A stretch of 64,000 bases of DNA from Cristatella mucedo (GCA_009760855.2 WPIO01000234.1:124001-188000), one strand, 5' to 3'; positions 44,823 through 56,845 are shown, counted from the stretch's first letter. Made by a program: numbers and translations. Notes: generated from the sequence alone by a model not told the origin.

Positions 44823-46863
44823 ATGTCTGCAGCTCCGACGCAAACTGCAAAATTACGCTGCTTCAAATGTTGCCTCGAAATCGATGACGAATACGTCATG
44901 CACGTCGCCAATCAGCCGTGGCACGCGGCGTGCCTTCGCTGTGCGGCGTGCGGAGTCGTGATGAGAAACACGTGCTATTGTCGCTGCGGCGACGTCCTCT
45001 GTAAGGATGACTACTTGAGGTGCGTAGCGCTAGCGCAGCGAGTGCTGCCCGCGGCTCGCAGCTGCTTTCAAAGGGGAGCCGCTAGCTTCTCATTCGTCGC
45101 AAGAAAAAACCAAATGTGCGTCGCCGTCTCTCGTGATCTGAAGGTACGCGACGATTGGCGCGTGCTGCTCCGCATGCGGTCAGAGCGTTCGAGCGTACGA
45201 GATGGTGCACCGAGCCGGAAATACGATATTCCACGCCGGCTGCTTCACTTGCATGAGCTGCGGTCGCAGGCTGAGCGTCGGCGAGGAGATCTACAGTTTG
45301 GGCGACAGCCGACTAGTGTGCAAGGAGGACTATTTCCTTCTAATGCAGGCCGGTAAGGCGAACGAATGCCGTTGTCGCTGTCGTCAGGTCACAGCTCTCT
45401 TCCGTCAGTAGAGAGCTCTTCTCCTTTACTTTGACATAAACTTGGCTTGGCGTTGGCGAGCGGAATGTACGCATGTACGAATGCAAAGAGCAAACAAGAG
45501 GCTACGCCTTTGACGGATCCGTCGCTTGGGCGATCTCTTTGAGGAGCAAGGATCGCTCACTATTCACTTTTGCAGCATAGGCGCCGTCCGCTAGCTAGCC
45601 CACAGAGCAGTCCAGCTCTTTATTGCTGGAGCGCTATTTACGCTGCATCGTCCGGGCGTATGTTGACTGCCGAATTCTGCTCGGACATTCGTGGCCGGCA
45701 TTCGACTCTTCGCTGCCGCTTCGGAGAGCGCTCGTCTCGCACAATTTCGAGCCGTCCAAAATGGTTTCCATTTTTGCAACGATTCCAGCAAGTTCGAAGG
45801 CCGGTGCAGCTAGCAAACGACCTCGGACGACCATCACCGCGAAGCAACTCGAGGCCTTGAAAAGGACTTATAAGGAGAGTCCAAAGCCGTCGCGTCAGGC
45901 CAGAGAGTACTTGAGCGTACAGACTGGCCTTGACCTCCGCGTGGTGAGTGCCGGCCATTTATCGGCCAGTCGTACGGCCCCGCTGCTGCTCTCCGGTGGC
46001 TCTGGGAGCCCATGCGCTGGTCAACGCTCTGAGAAAGCCACAGTACACAGCCAAAGTGGTAGACGAATGATTTAGGAAAGTTGACCTCAAATTAGCTAAG
46101 TAACATTCGCCTACCTACGAACGTCACCGCGCCGAGCGTTTATTCAACTCACGCAGGGATATAGTAATGCCAACAACAATTACACATTTATATACCGGTA
46201 GCTTATGGCGTGGAATTCCGTTCAGCCGGACGATATTTCGATTTTGCACACTACTTGTTTTACAAGATATTTTAAAGATGCCAAAAGTTATATTCCCACG
46301 AGCCGCTTTTCTAGCGTATCTGACTACCAGAGCATGCTGTGCTCTGGCTTTTCTTGTCACCAGCTGCAGTCTACTCTGCTTTGGCAAACGTGTGTATCTT
46401 GTTGCATTGGCACAGCGAGAGAAATTAAAAACACTTGCAGTGTGCCAGGGTCTCAGTCCCCAGGTAAGGTGCTCACGCACTCCAACCCTTCCCGAGTCAT
46501 AGACGCGAGTCCTGCATGCCACAAGGGAGGGAGGGAGGGGAGTACGTTGCTGCTTCTGCTGCTGCTACGAAAGTAGCCTTCACCTTGAGCCTACGCGGTT
46601 GCCAGCAGCAGCCCAACACTTCCCACTTTCTCCTCTTGCGTTCCCCGTTCGACCAGGTGCAAGTTTGGTTCCAGAATCGTAGAGCCAAGGACAAGCGTCT
46701 GACAGCAGACTCGCGGCGCACGGAGAGGAGGAGGAGGAGGAGCCGAGGAGGAGGGCACGAGGAGCCGACCCTGAGCTGGCCAGCAGTCCGAGACAGCGAG
46801 TCTTCTTCTCCTAGCCTCTCGGCATCCGAGCGGCCCAAAGCAGAGACTGCCTTCATTGTGTGA
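44823..46863 (+). CDS. LIM-homeobox transcription factor, Lhx3/4 (lim3) class
   Basis: Four exons, 44823-45019, 45144-45352, 45789-45943 and 46657-46863, join in phase to 255 residues with GT-AG introns. LIM1 uses C13, C16, H34, C37, C40, C43, C60, D63. LIM2 uses C74, C77, H96, C99, C102, C105, C125, D128. The homeodomain (144-203) begins [13 protein letters not shown] and holds [15 protein letters not shown]. This matches Lhx3/4 ([27 protein letters not shown]) better than Lhx1/5 (GPRTTIKAKQLE) or Lmx. An intron splits the homeobox before helix 3. Family members specify motor neurons, interneurons and pituitary cells, binding DNA through the homeodomain and LDB through the LIM domains. Oddities: divergent LIM domains, a LIM1-LIM2 linker about two residues longer than usual, and only about 50 residues after the homeodomain. 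The start is uncertain: a TCTGCAG acceptor at 44826-44832 could join an upstream exon. Confidence 0.88.
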
Positions 46864-46974
46864 ATGCGCAATAGACCATCGCCGGTTAGCTGTGTTTTTC
46901 TAGCATCGACACACTGCCTTCCTACTTTTTAGGACTGCTTAATTAATACGCCTTGCCACGTACGTAATTATGAA

Positions 46975-46997
46975 TATATATATATATATATATATAA
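46975..46997. repeat. (TA)n microsatellite
   Basis: Short TA run in the presumed 3' UTR of the Lhx3/4 gene. Confidence 0.95.
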
Positions 46998-47062
46998 TTT
47001 ATAGATATCATTTTCTCAATGCTCATACTTCGATGTTCTCGTGCAGTACATTTGCATTTCGC

Positions 47063-47068
47063 AATAAA
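47063..47068 (+). terminator. Candidate polyadenylation signal for Lhx3/4
   Basis: AATAAA 200 nt past the stop codon at 46863, in AT-rich sequence. Use is inferred. Confidence 0.5.
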
Positions 47069-47125
47069 CAGCAATTAATAGTCGAATATCGTCAGTATTG
47101 CCAATGGTACAGGCACTATGGCAAG

Positions 47126-47284
47126 GCCCGTGATGGCTCATAAGGTAAGATGCTCCCACTTGACGACCGAGGTCGTGAGTTCAAATCCTTCGGTGGACGA
47201 TCCTTTATTGCTAACTGCAAGCGGTGGTGATAGCCCACAAGGCTCTTTTGCTGATATACAAATGAGGCTTTAAAATCAGCTTAC
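47126..47284 (+). mobile_element. SINE-B copy
   Basis: Plus orientation: CCGTGATGGCTCATAAGGTA, GACCGAGGTCGTGAGTTCAA, TCCTTTATTGCTAACTGC, GGTGATAGCCCACAAGG, ending CTTTAAAATCAGCTT. Confidence 0.93.
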
Positions 47285-47586
47285 TGTTTTTTTTGGATAC
47301 AGCTACTAGGAGCTATTAGATCAGGACAGAATCATGTGAGCAAGGGAATCGTCTGTTTATACATTTGACCTCGAATACAAAACTACAGGCTCGTGACAGC
47401 AGAGTACCCACTCGATACAAGCATTTTGAGCCGTAATCCTATTCATGCACGTACCTCATTCATGTTTAGTTAACGCAATTAACAAGTACAAGCAAAAGTA
47501 CAAGTACAAAAAGTACAGCAGCTGTGGTATCAAACAATCATTTCCGGTGATTCGCATCTCATAAAGTAGCTGATATTCGATTCACG

Positions 47587-47875
47587 TCTATCGCTGCGGG
47601 AAGGGGAAGTAATATCTAATAATATATCTATATCTATAGTAATATCTACAAGTCTATCGCTGGGGGAAGGGGAAGTAATATCTAATAGTATATCTAGATC
47701 TATAGTAATATCTACAAGCCTATCGCTGGGGGAAGGGGAAGTAATATCTAATAATATATCTATATCTATAGTAATATCTACAAGTCTATCGCTGGGGGAA
47801 CGGGAAGTAATATCTAATAATATATCTATATCTATAGTAATATCTAGAAGTCTATCGCTGGGGGGAGGGCCGTGG
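47587..47875. repeat. 66-bp satellite, four full units plus part
   Basis: Units start at 47587, 47653, 47719, 47785 and 47851, all exactly 66 bp, differing at a few bases. Because 66 is a multiple of three, the minus strand stays open as a 22-residue repeat (DITIDIDILLDITS). From 47285 to 47586 nothing is seen. Confidence 0.97.
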
Positions 47876-47937
47876 GACACAGTCTTATGCTGTTTGTGAC
47901 AATGCAGGTAAGATGATACAGCATGGTTTTTTCGAAA

Positions 47938-48118
47938 GATAATAATAATAATAAAAATAATGTACTTGATAAAGCGCCCGCAGAGAACTAAATCTCTTTC
48001 TAGGCGCTTTACATTTGCTGCAAAGGGAAATGCAATTGAATGGTGAGTAAAATCATGCTTGAAAAACAAACAAAATGAATAACATGGTTAGGGGTGACAT
48101 GCACAGGGTCAGCATAAG
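47938..48118 (-). mobile_element. L2 3' tail and part of 3' UTR
   Basis: Reversed AAT tail, hairpin tail and UTR to ACATGCACAGGGTCAGCAT, where a LINE-B end begins. Confidence 0.93.
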
Positions 48119-48134
48119 ATAAGAGCACAAAGCC

Positions 48135-48597
48135 GAAGCTTTTGAACAGCCGATCTGCCCCTTATGAACTGCTGCATCAGTTTCAGCCTGTTCGCACCCT
48201 CAGGTCCTGTGTGGACAATAAATTCGCTGTCCCATTCCTCCGCTTAAAAAGACAGTTGGCGACAGAAGCTTTAGCTCTGCAGGTCCTAGACTGTGGAACT
48301 CGCTTCCACAATTCTTACGCAATGACATCTACTCTCCAACTGCCGACTATGGCACATCTTTTTCAGAGGTCCTGAAGTGCTACGTCTATGCTACTCACTA
48401 CCTCAACTGCTCTCCTAACTCTGCTATGCTTCCCACTTTCTCTTTGTTGCGTGAGACGAAGTCTGTTGGCTACCGAATGCGTACCGAAAGCCGCTTAGGC
48501 TGTGAGTGCACTGTACACAACTCTCCTGCGTAACACCCACATGGTCTTTATGACTTTGTGGAGTTACTGACGGAGATACATTACATTACATTAAGAG
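48135..48597 (+). mobile_element. LINE-B 3' end
   Basis: A non-LTR retrotransposon of a second family. The last codons are degenerate (PYELLHQFQPVRTLRS, ALALQVLDCGTRFHNS, which parallels the usual RAFxxxxPxLWNSLP ending). A 3' UTR follows (CTCTTTGTTGCGTGAGAC, CCGAAAGCCGCTTAGGCTG, CCTGCGTAACACC), with a terminal tract of ATTAC repeats (48579-48596). It is 5'-truncated. Confidence 0.85.
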
Positions 48598-49390
48598 AAA
48601 TGCCAACAGAAATAAACATCACATAGCTAGGGTCGAGGGGCACACTGGCAACAGTCATCAGATACCGGCTTTGTCTTGTCCTCTTGTCACGCATGCCCGC
48701 AGCGTTCGGGTTCTGGTAACATAAAATGCCAGACAGCTGTGTCCCGAACACGCACAGAAGCTACATTCGCGAGCACATAACAGGAATGTAGCCTGAAATT
48801 AATGCAGTGGTCCGGCTCCCCCACTTCTCGACGACATTTGCAGCCTTTGCGACATTGGAAGAACATGATGGTAGCTTAAAGCTAAGCACAGTAGTCTTCT
48901 CAGCCTGCCCCATGACGGATGCAGGTACACGTCTCACGGGCGGCAGTACATATTGTAGCCAAGTTCATTTCAATCTGGCCTCGAAACAATAATATTAATA
49001 TTGCAGTGTCAAATTTCAAAGCTAAAAAAATAAATGTATATTACCTAAGCAAATGATACCACAAACTTGCGCAGTCTAAGATTCACACAATGCGGTCAGA
49101 TTCAGGACTCCGGAAGTGTTGCTAAAACTTAAAACTTAAACACTATACTGTACCGTAAGTACTGCAATAATATAGACACTGTTCATCTGGACTCCACACT
49201 ATATTGATATTGTTACGACACCCAACAGATTTGTAACACTACAATACAATATAATATATTGTCACATAATCACATTTTTCGTATGCCTGATTTCAATGCT
49301 TTGCTGGAGGCACGGCTCTGCCCACTGCTGCTGCCCTGCTGACCTCCCCAGAGCTTTTGCTTCCGGTGGCGACCATACTCTGCCGCTTCA
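48598..49390. other. No recognisable feature
   Basis: Unassigned; AT-rich from about 48990 to 49280. Confidence 0.5.
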
Positions 49391-49396
49391 CTTCTG

Positions 49397-49960
49397 CACG
49401 TCAACCTGCTGAGCCGGTCGACGGCAGCACCGATTCAGTCGGCCTTGTGCCCCGATCAGGTCCTCGCTGTCCTCGGACGAGCACCCCCAGACCGAAGACT
49501 GACACGCAGGCGGCCACACCTTGCAAGATGTCGGCAATCGATAGCAGCAGCACCAGCGCAGCTGCTGCCATGCTGGCGAAGACGAACGCGAAACCGCTGG
49601 GCAGTGGCCACTGGCACGTGACCTCGGCACGTGGCCACAGCTGAGTGCCGCTGGGTGGCCTGGGCGTCAACGGGCGGTCGCGGGAAGCAGCAGCAGCAGC
49701 AGTGCTGCCCTCCACTCGGCCACTGCCTCCAGTTGGCCGCCGCTGTTGCACAATCAAGCCTGTACCTCGAACACACGGATAGTAGCAGCAGCTCGCAGCA
49801 AGGGCGGCTGAAAAGGCGAGAGCGAAGAGGCTTCGATAAAACGGCGGCGGCCATCGTTGCCCAGCCGCTGAGCACAGCACTGCAGCGCCTACGAACAGCA
49901 GTTCCCCAGGGCAACAGACTCTGGCAGCTGAAGTGGAAGGTTGCAGGCATGTACGGGGGG
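49397..49960 (-). CDS. Candidate membrane-protein exons, unrecognised
   Basis: One minus-strand frame carries two hydrophobic blocks. The first (about 49765-49935: ELLFVGAAVLCSAAG, FALAFSAALAASCCYYPCV) sits between an acceptor-like CTTCCACTTCAG and a donor-like GAGGTACAGG. The second (about 49400-49645: SGFAFVFASMAAAALVLLLS, ILQGVAACVSVFGLGVL) follows GGCACTCAG. The pattern would suit a four-helix membrane protein, but I recognise no family. Joining exactly at these sites does not keep the frame, so the exon limits are unproven. Confidence 0.25.
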
Positions 49961-49969
49961 GGGGGGGGG
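49958..49969. repeat. Poly-G run
   Basis: Twelve consecutive G, one of several long G or C homopolymers in the window. Confidence 0.95.
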
Positions 49970-50263
49970 CAGCAGCAGCTAAGACTGGCGAGCCGTAGCC
50001 CCGGCATGCATCACTGGCGACCCCAGCAAGGCTGCAGCGGCACTGCCTTTCGGGTAAAATGACCTGCACACGTGCCATGTACGGTATTGTGACACACGTA
50101 TGACTCACAGCTCAGCAGCTTGCAGCTCACCAACACTGCCAAGGATACAAAATCTCTCTGTCGTATACTTTATCGTGCAGTTGATTAGGGTTAAAGGCCA
50201 TCTGTCCTCAGCTGCTACTTCTGTGCTACTCACTACCTCAACTGCTCTCCTGACTCAGGTTTG

Positions 50264-50265
<2 letters not shown>

Positions 50266-50337
<72 letters not shown>
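50266..50337. repeat. (TC)n microsatellite inside LINE-B
   Basis: TC expansion at the point where the intact copy reads CCCACTTTCTCTTTG. Confidence 0.97.
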
Positions 50338-50340
<3 letters not shown>

Positions 50341-50358
50341 GTGTGTTGCATGAGGTTT

Positions 50359-50526
50359 GGTGAGCCATGATGACACACTAGGTAAGGCGGTTGCTTTTCA
50401 CGACCTCGGCACCGAGGTCATGGGTTCGAATCCTGCCGTGGGCGATCCTTTATCGCCACTGCAAGCGGTGGTGATAGCCGTAAAGGCTCTTCTGTCGATA
50501 TACAAAAGAGGCTGTTAAATAAGCTA
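50359..50526 (+). mobile_element. SINE-B copy, best preserved
   Basis: Inserted in LINE-B. Has a head with ACTAGGTAAGGCGGTTGC, a consensus Pol III B box GGTTCGAATCC, GATCCTTTATCGCCACTGC, GGTGATAGCCGTAAAGGC, CAAAAGAGGCTGTTAAAT. It is the best guide to the family consensus here. Confidence 0.95.
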
Positions 50527-50674
50527 GTATTTATATTATTTATAGAGTCAGTTGGCTACCGAATGCAGGAAGCCGCTTTGCCTTTGAGTGCACTCTAGAA
50601 ACTTTTCAGCGTAACACTGCTTAGTCATTATGGCCTTCCGGAGTTTCATACGGAAGTATATTACAACAACTTGG

Positions 50675-51325
50675 GGTGATAGCTACTTTTAGAATAACAG
50701 CATGCTCTTCTTGTTCAGGCATGGTGATCATACACTGTAATGAGATTTCTTAGTGCTAAGAATGTCAGTAGTGGTTAATTACCGTTTAAAAACATAGTAC
50801 CACAGAAGCACCTGGACACGTGGCCAACTTATCAAAGGTGCAATAGGCAGACACACACGTCCGGACTACGCATAGTTCAGTGTGGACAATGCCTAGTATA
50901 GTGTCACGGCAATCAGTGTGAGTCGGGAAACATGTTTGCTTGAGAGCAGAAACAGCCACCTGCAGCATTCGCGGGCACGTGCGCACACAGTGGCGCGTCT
51001 CACAACCAAGCGAACGTGCACACAGTGGCGCAGCCATCTGCAGCTCTCTGCCGAAGCAGCCGCAGGAGAATCCCAGCGAGCAGTTCACTACTGCAGCTGC
51101 AGAGAGTAGCAGCAGCAGCAGCGCTGCTGCTGCTACTCTCTGCAGCTGCAGATCACAGCAGGAGCATGCTCAACCGTCCTCTCTCCCCCTTCCACCCCCC
51201 CTACATGCTACGTAGGCACAGCACGTGACCCACTCGCCTGACTCGTGCTGCCCTCCTGCAGCAGGGACAATTGCTGCTATGCCGGTGCTCCTGCGGCCTG
51301 CAGTACGCTGCACTCTCTTACACTC
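50675..51325. other. No firm feature; presumed 3' flank of DPM2
   Basis: Downstream of DPM2 on the minus strand. Contains an interrupted GCA repeat and an imperfect inverted repeat around 51097-51145 (CAGCTGCAGAGAGTAGCAGC and its complement). No polyadenylation hexamer is obvious close to the stop. Confidence 0.4.
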
Positions 51326-52869
51326 TCAGCTGCTCTTGTCCTTCACCTTGCACGATCCCTCGAGTCGGACAGCGAGCTTGATATATACTGCTGCAAAGCA
51401 AATATCGGCTGGCTGAGCCCTGGTCGATGCAGCAGCAGGTTAGCTGCTAGTTGGCCTAGCACGTGCCGCGCCCAGCAGGCTGGCTGCTACACACTTGCCA
51501 GGACTGCCTCATTGGGGTGGGTGGTGCTAGGGTCAGCCAAGGTCAAAAGCAGACAGTAGCCGTTAGGGCAATGTTTCGTTGCAACACCTATAGACATTTA
51601 CCAAGCGCCTATACTTGGGTGGCAAGCAGCAAGGAGCACCTTCTCGCTCGTACCGATGGAGGTAAGCAGAATCGTGCACAAGGCCAGAGGTGTGGCCACG
51701 CCGACAGCAGCATCCGGGAAGAAACTCATCACGTGGCTCTCAGCTGGCTCAAAGATCGGCTGCAAGCGATAACGGCAGTAGCTCTAAGTCACACCGTCAC
51801 AGCCTTATGTCAAACTGCTAAGGTAGCATGGGTATATAGCAAAGCACATGTCAACGAGTTGGCATTATGCAAAATGAAAATAATAATTACAGTGTATACA
51901 GTGTATAGCTCCTTCAGAGAAGTGAATCATGGCCACCCAAACTTTGATGGAGTTCTATAAAACTCTCCCACGTGACACTTACAAACTAATAGTGGATTTG
52001 AAGAGACGAACACGGCGATAGATGAGCACAGCATGCACGGCTGCCTCGCTGCAGACAGCTGCAGCTGTTTAGCCATTAAACTCACAATGAGGATGATCCA
52101 TGCGGTAAGGTACACAAAAACGACAGTTACTAGCACTGTGACGATGATGCCGAAAGTGTGGTCACTTGAGACAAACTACAACAAGTAAACATAACCATGG
52201 AGAAAAACATAGCATAATGGAAATCTGAAGATAGATCTTTCTCATTGGACGCTTGATGCAGAGCTCATGGTCATAGTGCTCGACAAACTGAGACTGCTGT
52301 GATAGGAGGAAAGAGGAGGAGGAGGAGGAGGAGGCAGAAGAGGAGGAGGAGGAGGAGGAGGAGGAGCTGATGCAAGAATATTTCACCTCGATTACACAGG
52401 TGAGCATGCACGTGCACACACACACATACATACACGTGAGTGCACACACACAGACACATTCGCACGCACAGATACACACACGCACACTCGTGCACACACC
52501 GAGATACACGCAAACAGACAAACACACACACACACACACACACACAAATGTGAGCCACAGCTGAGCACGAGGTAAGCACAACACTTCATCAGCAGACCAT
52601 GCGGACAGCACAATATAGTCCCAGAATATGCAATAAACGTAGGTCACAAAACTCTGGGCAGCCTGATCACACTACAGCAACCGAATTTCGCACGTCCAGC
52701 CTCGCTAGAGAAACACTATCATACAATATCGCCAGCGCTTCTCGAGCGATGGGAAAGGAGGGGAGGAGAAGGTGAGTCTCATCCATCAGCTTTTGAAGGT
52801 CCTTACTGAATAATCGCTCAGATAGTCGTCCCGGTCAGTTGCAGTCGGAATATTTGAACCCGAGAGCAT
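51326..52869 (-). CDS. DPM2: DPM2, dolichol-phosphate-mannose synthase subunit 2
   Basis: Minus-strand exons 52869-52807, 52175-52086, 51759-51654 and 51390-51326 join in phase to 107 residues with GT-AG introns. The first membrane helix (GIIVTVLVTVVFVYLTAWII) parallels DPM2 ([20 protein letters not shown]). The next exon (PIFEPAESHVMSFFP, VGVATPLAL) parallels [20 protein letters not shown] and AIPLAAG. The last gives the end of helix 2 and a basic tail (CKVKDKSS). DPM2 is a small two-helix ER membrane protein that stabilises the catalytic subunit DPM1 and so supports dolichol-phosphate-mannose supply for N-glycans, O-mannose and GPI anchors. The three C-terminal exons give 86 residues, about the size of the whole human protein (84). 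The 21-residue first exon (starting MLSGSNIPTATDR, donor GTAAGG) is phase-compatible but less certain. An acceptor-like CTACTTTTAG just before its ATG could mean a further upstream exon. Confidence 0.75.
52313..52373. repeat. (GGA)n repeat in DPM2 intron 1
   Basis: AGG triplets with a few GCA interruptions. Confidence 0.95.
52405..52548. repeat. Imperfect (CA)n repeat in DPM2 intron 1
   Basis: CA runs broken by CATACA, GACA and CGCA variants; the last part (52523-52546) is pure. Confidence 0.9.
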
Positions 52870-52985
52870 CTCCTAAAAGTAGCAGCTCAGTGACGGATGC
52901 TCGACAATGGCCGACTTTCAGCATGCACAGCGCACATTTCAGGGGCTCACAACTCAGGCGACTGAGCAACGCAATCGCTGACTAG

Positions 52986-52994
52986 CCGGAAGTG
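52986..52994. promoter_or_regulatory. ETS-type site, candidate DPM2 promoter element
   Basis: CCGGAAGTG, the ETS/GABP consensus common near start sites of housekeeping genes, 117 bp upstream of the proposed DPM2 start codon. Function is inferred. Confidence 0.35.
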
Positions 52995-53207
52995 GAGAAA
53001 GCAAGTCGGCCGAAGCAAAAGCCCTGGCCGCTGAAAGCGGTCAGGGCTCTTGCTTCGGGAGCGGCCATGACTGTCAGGGGCGGCTATGACTTCGAGCTTC
53101 TGCGAGTGCTCCGTCGCCCAGTGATGCACTGTGCACAAGCTCCCACTCATGCACACACACATGCACGTATGCCCACACTCACAAACAGCAATTGTGTGGC
53201 AGTGGGC

Positions 53208-54440
<1,233 letters not shown>

Positions 54441-54689
54441 CGTTGTCGTTGGTATGTATGAGCTTAGTTTGCCTGAGCCCCACCACGATTCAGCCCTCCT
54501 TCAGGTGTATACAGACCTTCTTAGGAATGCAGGCTTAAGTCAAGTCTCTCTGCTTGCTTTGCTCGATCTTTCGGCAGCTTTTGATACTATCGATCACCAA
54601 GCTCTTCTCGGGAGCCTCTCATTTTGCTTGGGCTTCACTGGCACTGCTCTGCAATAGTTTAAGTCCTATCTCGGTGGGAGACTCCAGAG

Positions 54690-54778
<89 letters not shown>
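54690..54778. repeat. (TA)n microsatellite inside L2
   Basis: TA expansion within the L2 coding region, after CAGAGT, where other copies read CTCCAGAGTATTGACGTG. Confidence 0.97.
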
Positions 54779-54780
<2 letters not shown>

Positions 54781-55786
54781 CGATCATCCGAGGTACTGCT
54801 GAAGTATAGGGTACCTCAGGGCTCTGAGTCTGGCCTGGTTCTTTTCAGGGTTTATAGTCGCCCTCTTGCCGATGTGATCGCTAGGCACAATCTAGGCTTT
54901 CATTTCTATGTGGATGACACTCAGTTGTACTTTGCTTTGATCCTCCCAGCCTTCGAGCACGTCGAATTCTCTCAACTTCCTTGTTGCATGTATTGATAAC
55001 ATCTGCATATGGACAGCACCAAACTTTTGTTAAATTAAATTGGATAGTGATACAACCAACTTTTCCACGGGCTCTGCCAGCATATGTCCTGTTGAATCTG
55101 CACGAATTCCAGATCTCTTTTTAAACAGTGACCTTTCATTAGACGACCACATCAGCTCCACTGTCAAGTCTGCCTACTTTCAGCCACACAACATTGCTAA
55201 AATTCGAGCTTACTTAGACAGGGATACTACATCTAAATTGGTCCATGCATTTGTGACAACCCGTCTTGACTTCTTTAACTCACTGATTGCTGGTCTACCG
55301 GCCTGTGCAATCAGGCTGGTTTAAAGCTGGTGAAAAACTCTGCAGCAAGGCTTGTCTGTCATGAGAGTCTCAGTTGCCACATCACAGCACTTCTCGCCGA
55401 CCTGCACCGGCTACCAGTCAAGCAACGGATCGACTTCAAGGTTTTGTCCCTCACTTTTAGGTCACTTCCTTCTTTGGCTCCAGCCTACCTCTAAGATCTA
55501 CTCCCCCACCAGGCTAAGCTTAGTACATCTACTTTTTGGAATCAAATCATTTTGCTAGTTCGTATGCTCCCAAAGCCTGGGACTCACTACCGACTTACGT
55601 CACTACATCCGCTGACTTGACGACATTTAAAAAGAAGCTATAACCCTGCCTTTTTATTACAGCATTTAGTGGGTCCTTGTGATGTTTCCTTCGTGTGCTT
55701 ATGCCTGCTGACACAGTGTTGCATGCTGCCACTAACCATATTTGCTTGCTGATCCTGTGCATGCACATCTATATGAATAAACACTA

Positions 55787-55905
55787 GCTGATTTAACAAC
55801 TTCTTTTGCATAGTGACAGAAGAGCCTTTATGGCTACCACTACGGGATGCAGTGGCAATAAAGGATCGCCCACGGCATGATTCGAACCCACGACCTCGGG
55901 ACCTC
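55787..55905 (-). mobile_element. SINE-B copy nested in L2
   Basis: Reversed: CTAGCTGATTTAACAAC, GAGCCTTTATGGCTACCAC, GATTCGAACCCACGACCTCG. The L2 3' UTR resumes after it. Confidence 0.9.
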
Positions 55906-56319
55906 TAACCATTTTATGCTTGTTGTCATCGAGCATACTACAGCTAGCCGTTCAATCATGCTTCTTATGCCAAAAATGTAAAGTGCCCAGAAAGACATTG
56001 AATACTCTGAGGAGGGCTATACAAAATATATTATTATTATTATTATTAACGAGGTGCCCAATGATTCAGTAGGTGGGGGCATTATCGTGCTTGATTCTTG
56101 AAGTCGTTGTTAGACACACACGACAAAGGCAATAGCAATGGCTCAGCCACGAACTATTACAGGCTGGGCCAGGCGATGGTTTGGTCGGAGCCCAGCCCAA
56201 GGTAAAACATGGTGGCTCTTTCCCAATCGGCTCGTACGAACGTGGCACCGAATTAGAAACGTACGGATAAGGTCTCTCTCCGACCGACAGCGGCTGCCTG
56301 TCCGAAGAGAGCGAAAGCC

Positions 56320-56430
56320 AATGAATAATAATAATAATAATAATATTGCACTTGATAAAGCGCCCTCAGAGAACTTAATCTCTTTCTAGGCGCTTTACAT
56401 TTGCTGCAAAGTGATACGCAATAGAATAGT
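56320..56430 (-). mobile_element. L2 3' tail fragment
   Basis: Reversed AAT tail and hairpin tail, ending at GCAAAGTGATACGCAATAG. From 56051 to 56319 nothing is recognised. Confidence 0.93.
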
Positions 56431-56549
56431 CTCTGCCACCAGCCGCAGCAGGCACCCGACGGCAGCAGCTTATAGCTTCGGCTAGCATCACTGACTCGGG
56501 GCACGTCAGCCAATCAAATGCCGGGGCTGCAAGCTCGACCCTCGACGTC

Positions 56550-56845
56550 GCTTTAAAAAAAAAGAACTTAAAAACACACCTATTTAGGACAGCATTTATT
56601 GGGTCCCTGTGATTCGTCCTTGATGTGCTTATGCGTGCTGACACAGTGCATGCTACCACTAACCACATTTGCATGCTGACCCTGTGCATGTCACTCTTAA
56701 CCATGTTATTCATTTTGTTTGTTTATCAAGCATGATATAACTCACCATTCAATTGCATTTCCCTTTGCAGCAAATTTAATGCGCCTAGAAAGAGATTGAG
56801 TTCTCTGAGGGCGCTTTATCAAGTGCATTATTATTATTATTATTT
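56550..56845 (+). mobile_element. L2 LINE 3' end
   Basis: Starts in the last codons (A9 run, then GAACTTAAAAACACACC), 3' UTR, tail and (ATT)n. It is head-to-head with the copy at 56320-56430. Confidence 0.94.

Larger units (their letters stand above)
50213..50674 (+). mobile_element. LINE-B 3' end with nested (TC)n and SINE-B
   Basis: LINE-B UTR segments (CTACTCACTACCTCAACTGC before, GTTGGCTACCGAATGC and CAGCGTAACACTGC after) are separated by a TC tract (50266-50337) and a SINE-B (50359-50525). Confidence 0.85.
54445..56050 (+). mobile_element. L2 LINE, long copy with nested repeats
   Basis: Begins in the RT region (DSALLQVYTDLLRNA, LALLDLSAAFDTIDHQALL), continues through a degraded YADDTQLY (VDDTQLY) and the C-terminal region, then 3' UTR, tail (about 55980-56025) and (ATT)n. 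Several frame breaks. A (TA)n tract (54690-54778) and a SINE-B (55787-55905) lie inside it. Confidence 0.93.

Noticed and set aside
47587-47875. Spaced repeats resembling a CRISPR array
   Set aside because: The units are contiguous tandem copies with no unique spacers, in an animal genome.
47530-48069. 179-codon minus-strand frame with 22-residue repeats
   Set aside because: It consists of a 66-bp satellite and an L2 tail, so it is not a gene.
50359-50526. tRNA gene suggested by a perfect B box
   Set aside because: The A/B boxes belong to SINE-B, which recurs at least nine times and has a non-tRNA body and tail.
52180-52300. Additional minus-strand exon upstream of the DPM2 helix exon (QFVEHYDHELCIKRPM)
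   Set aside because: Acceptor-like start but no donor in a usable position, and DPM2 needs no such segment.
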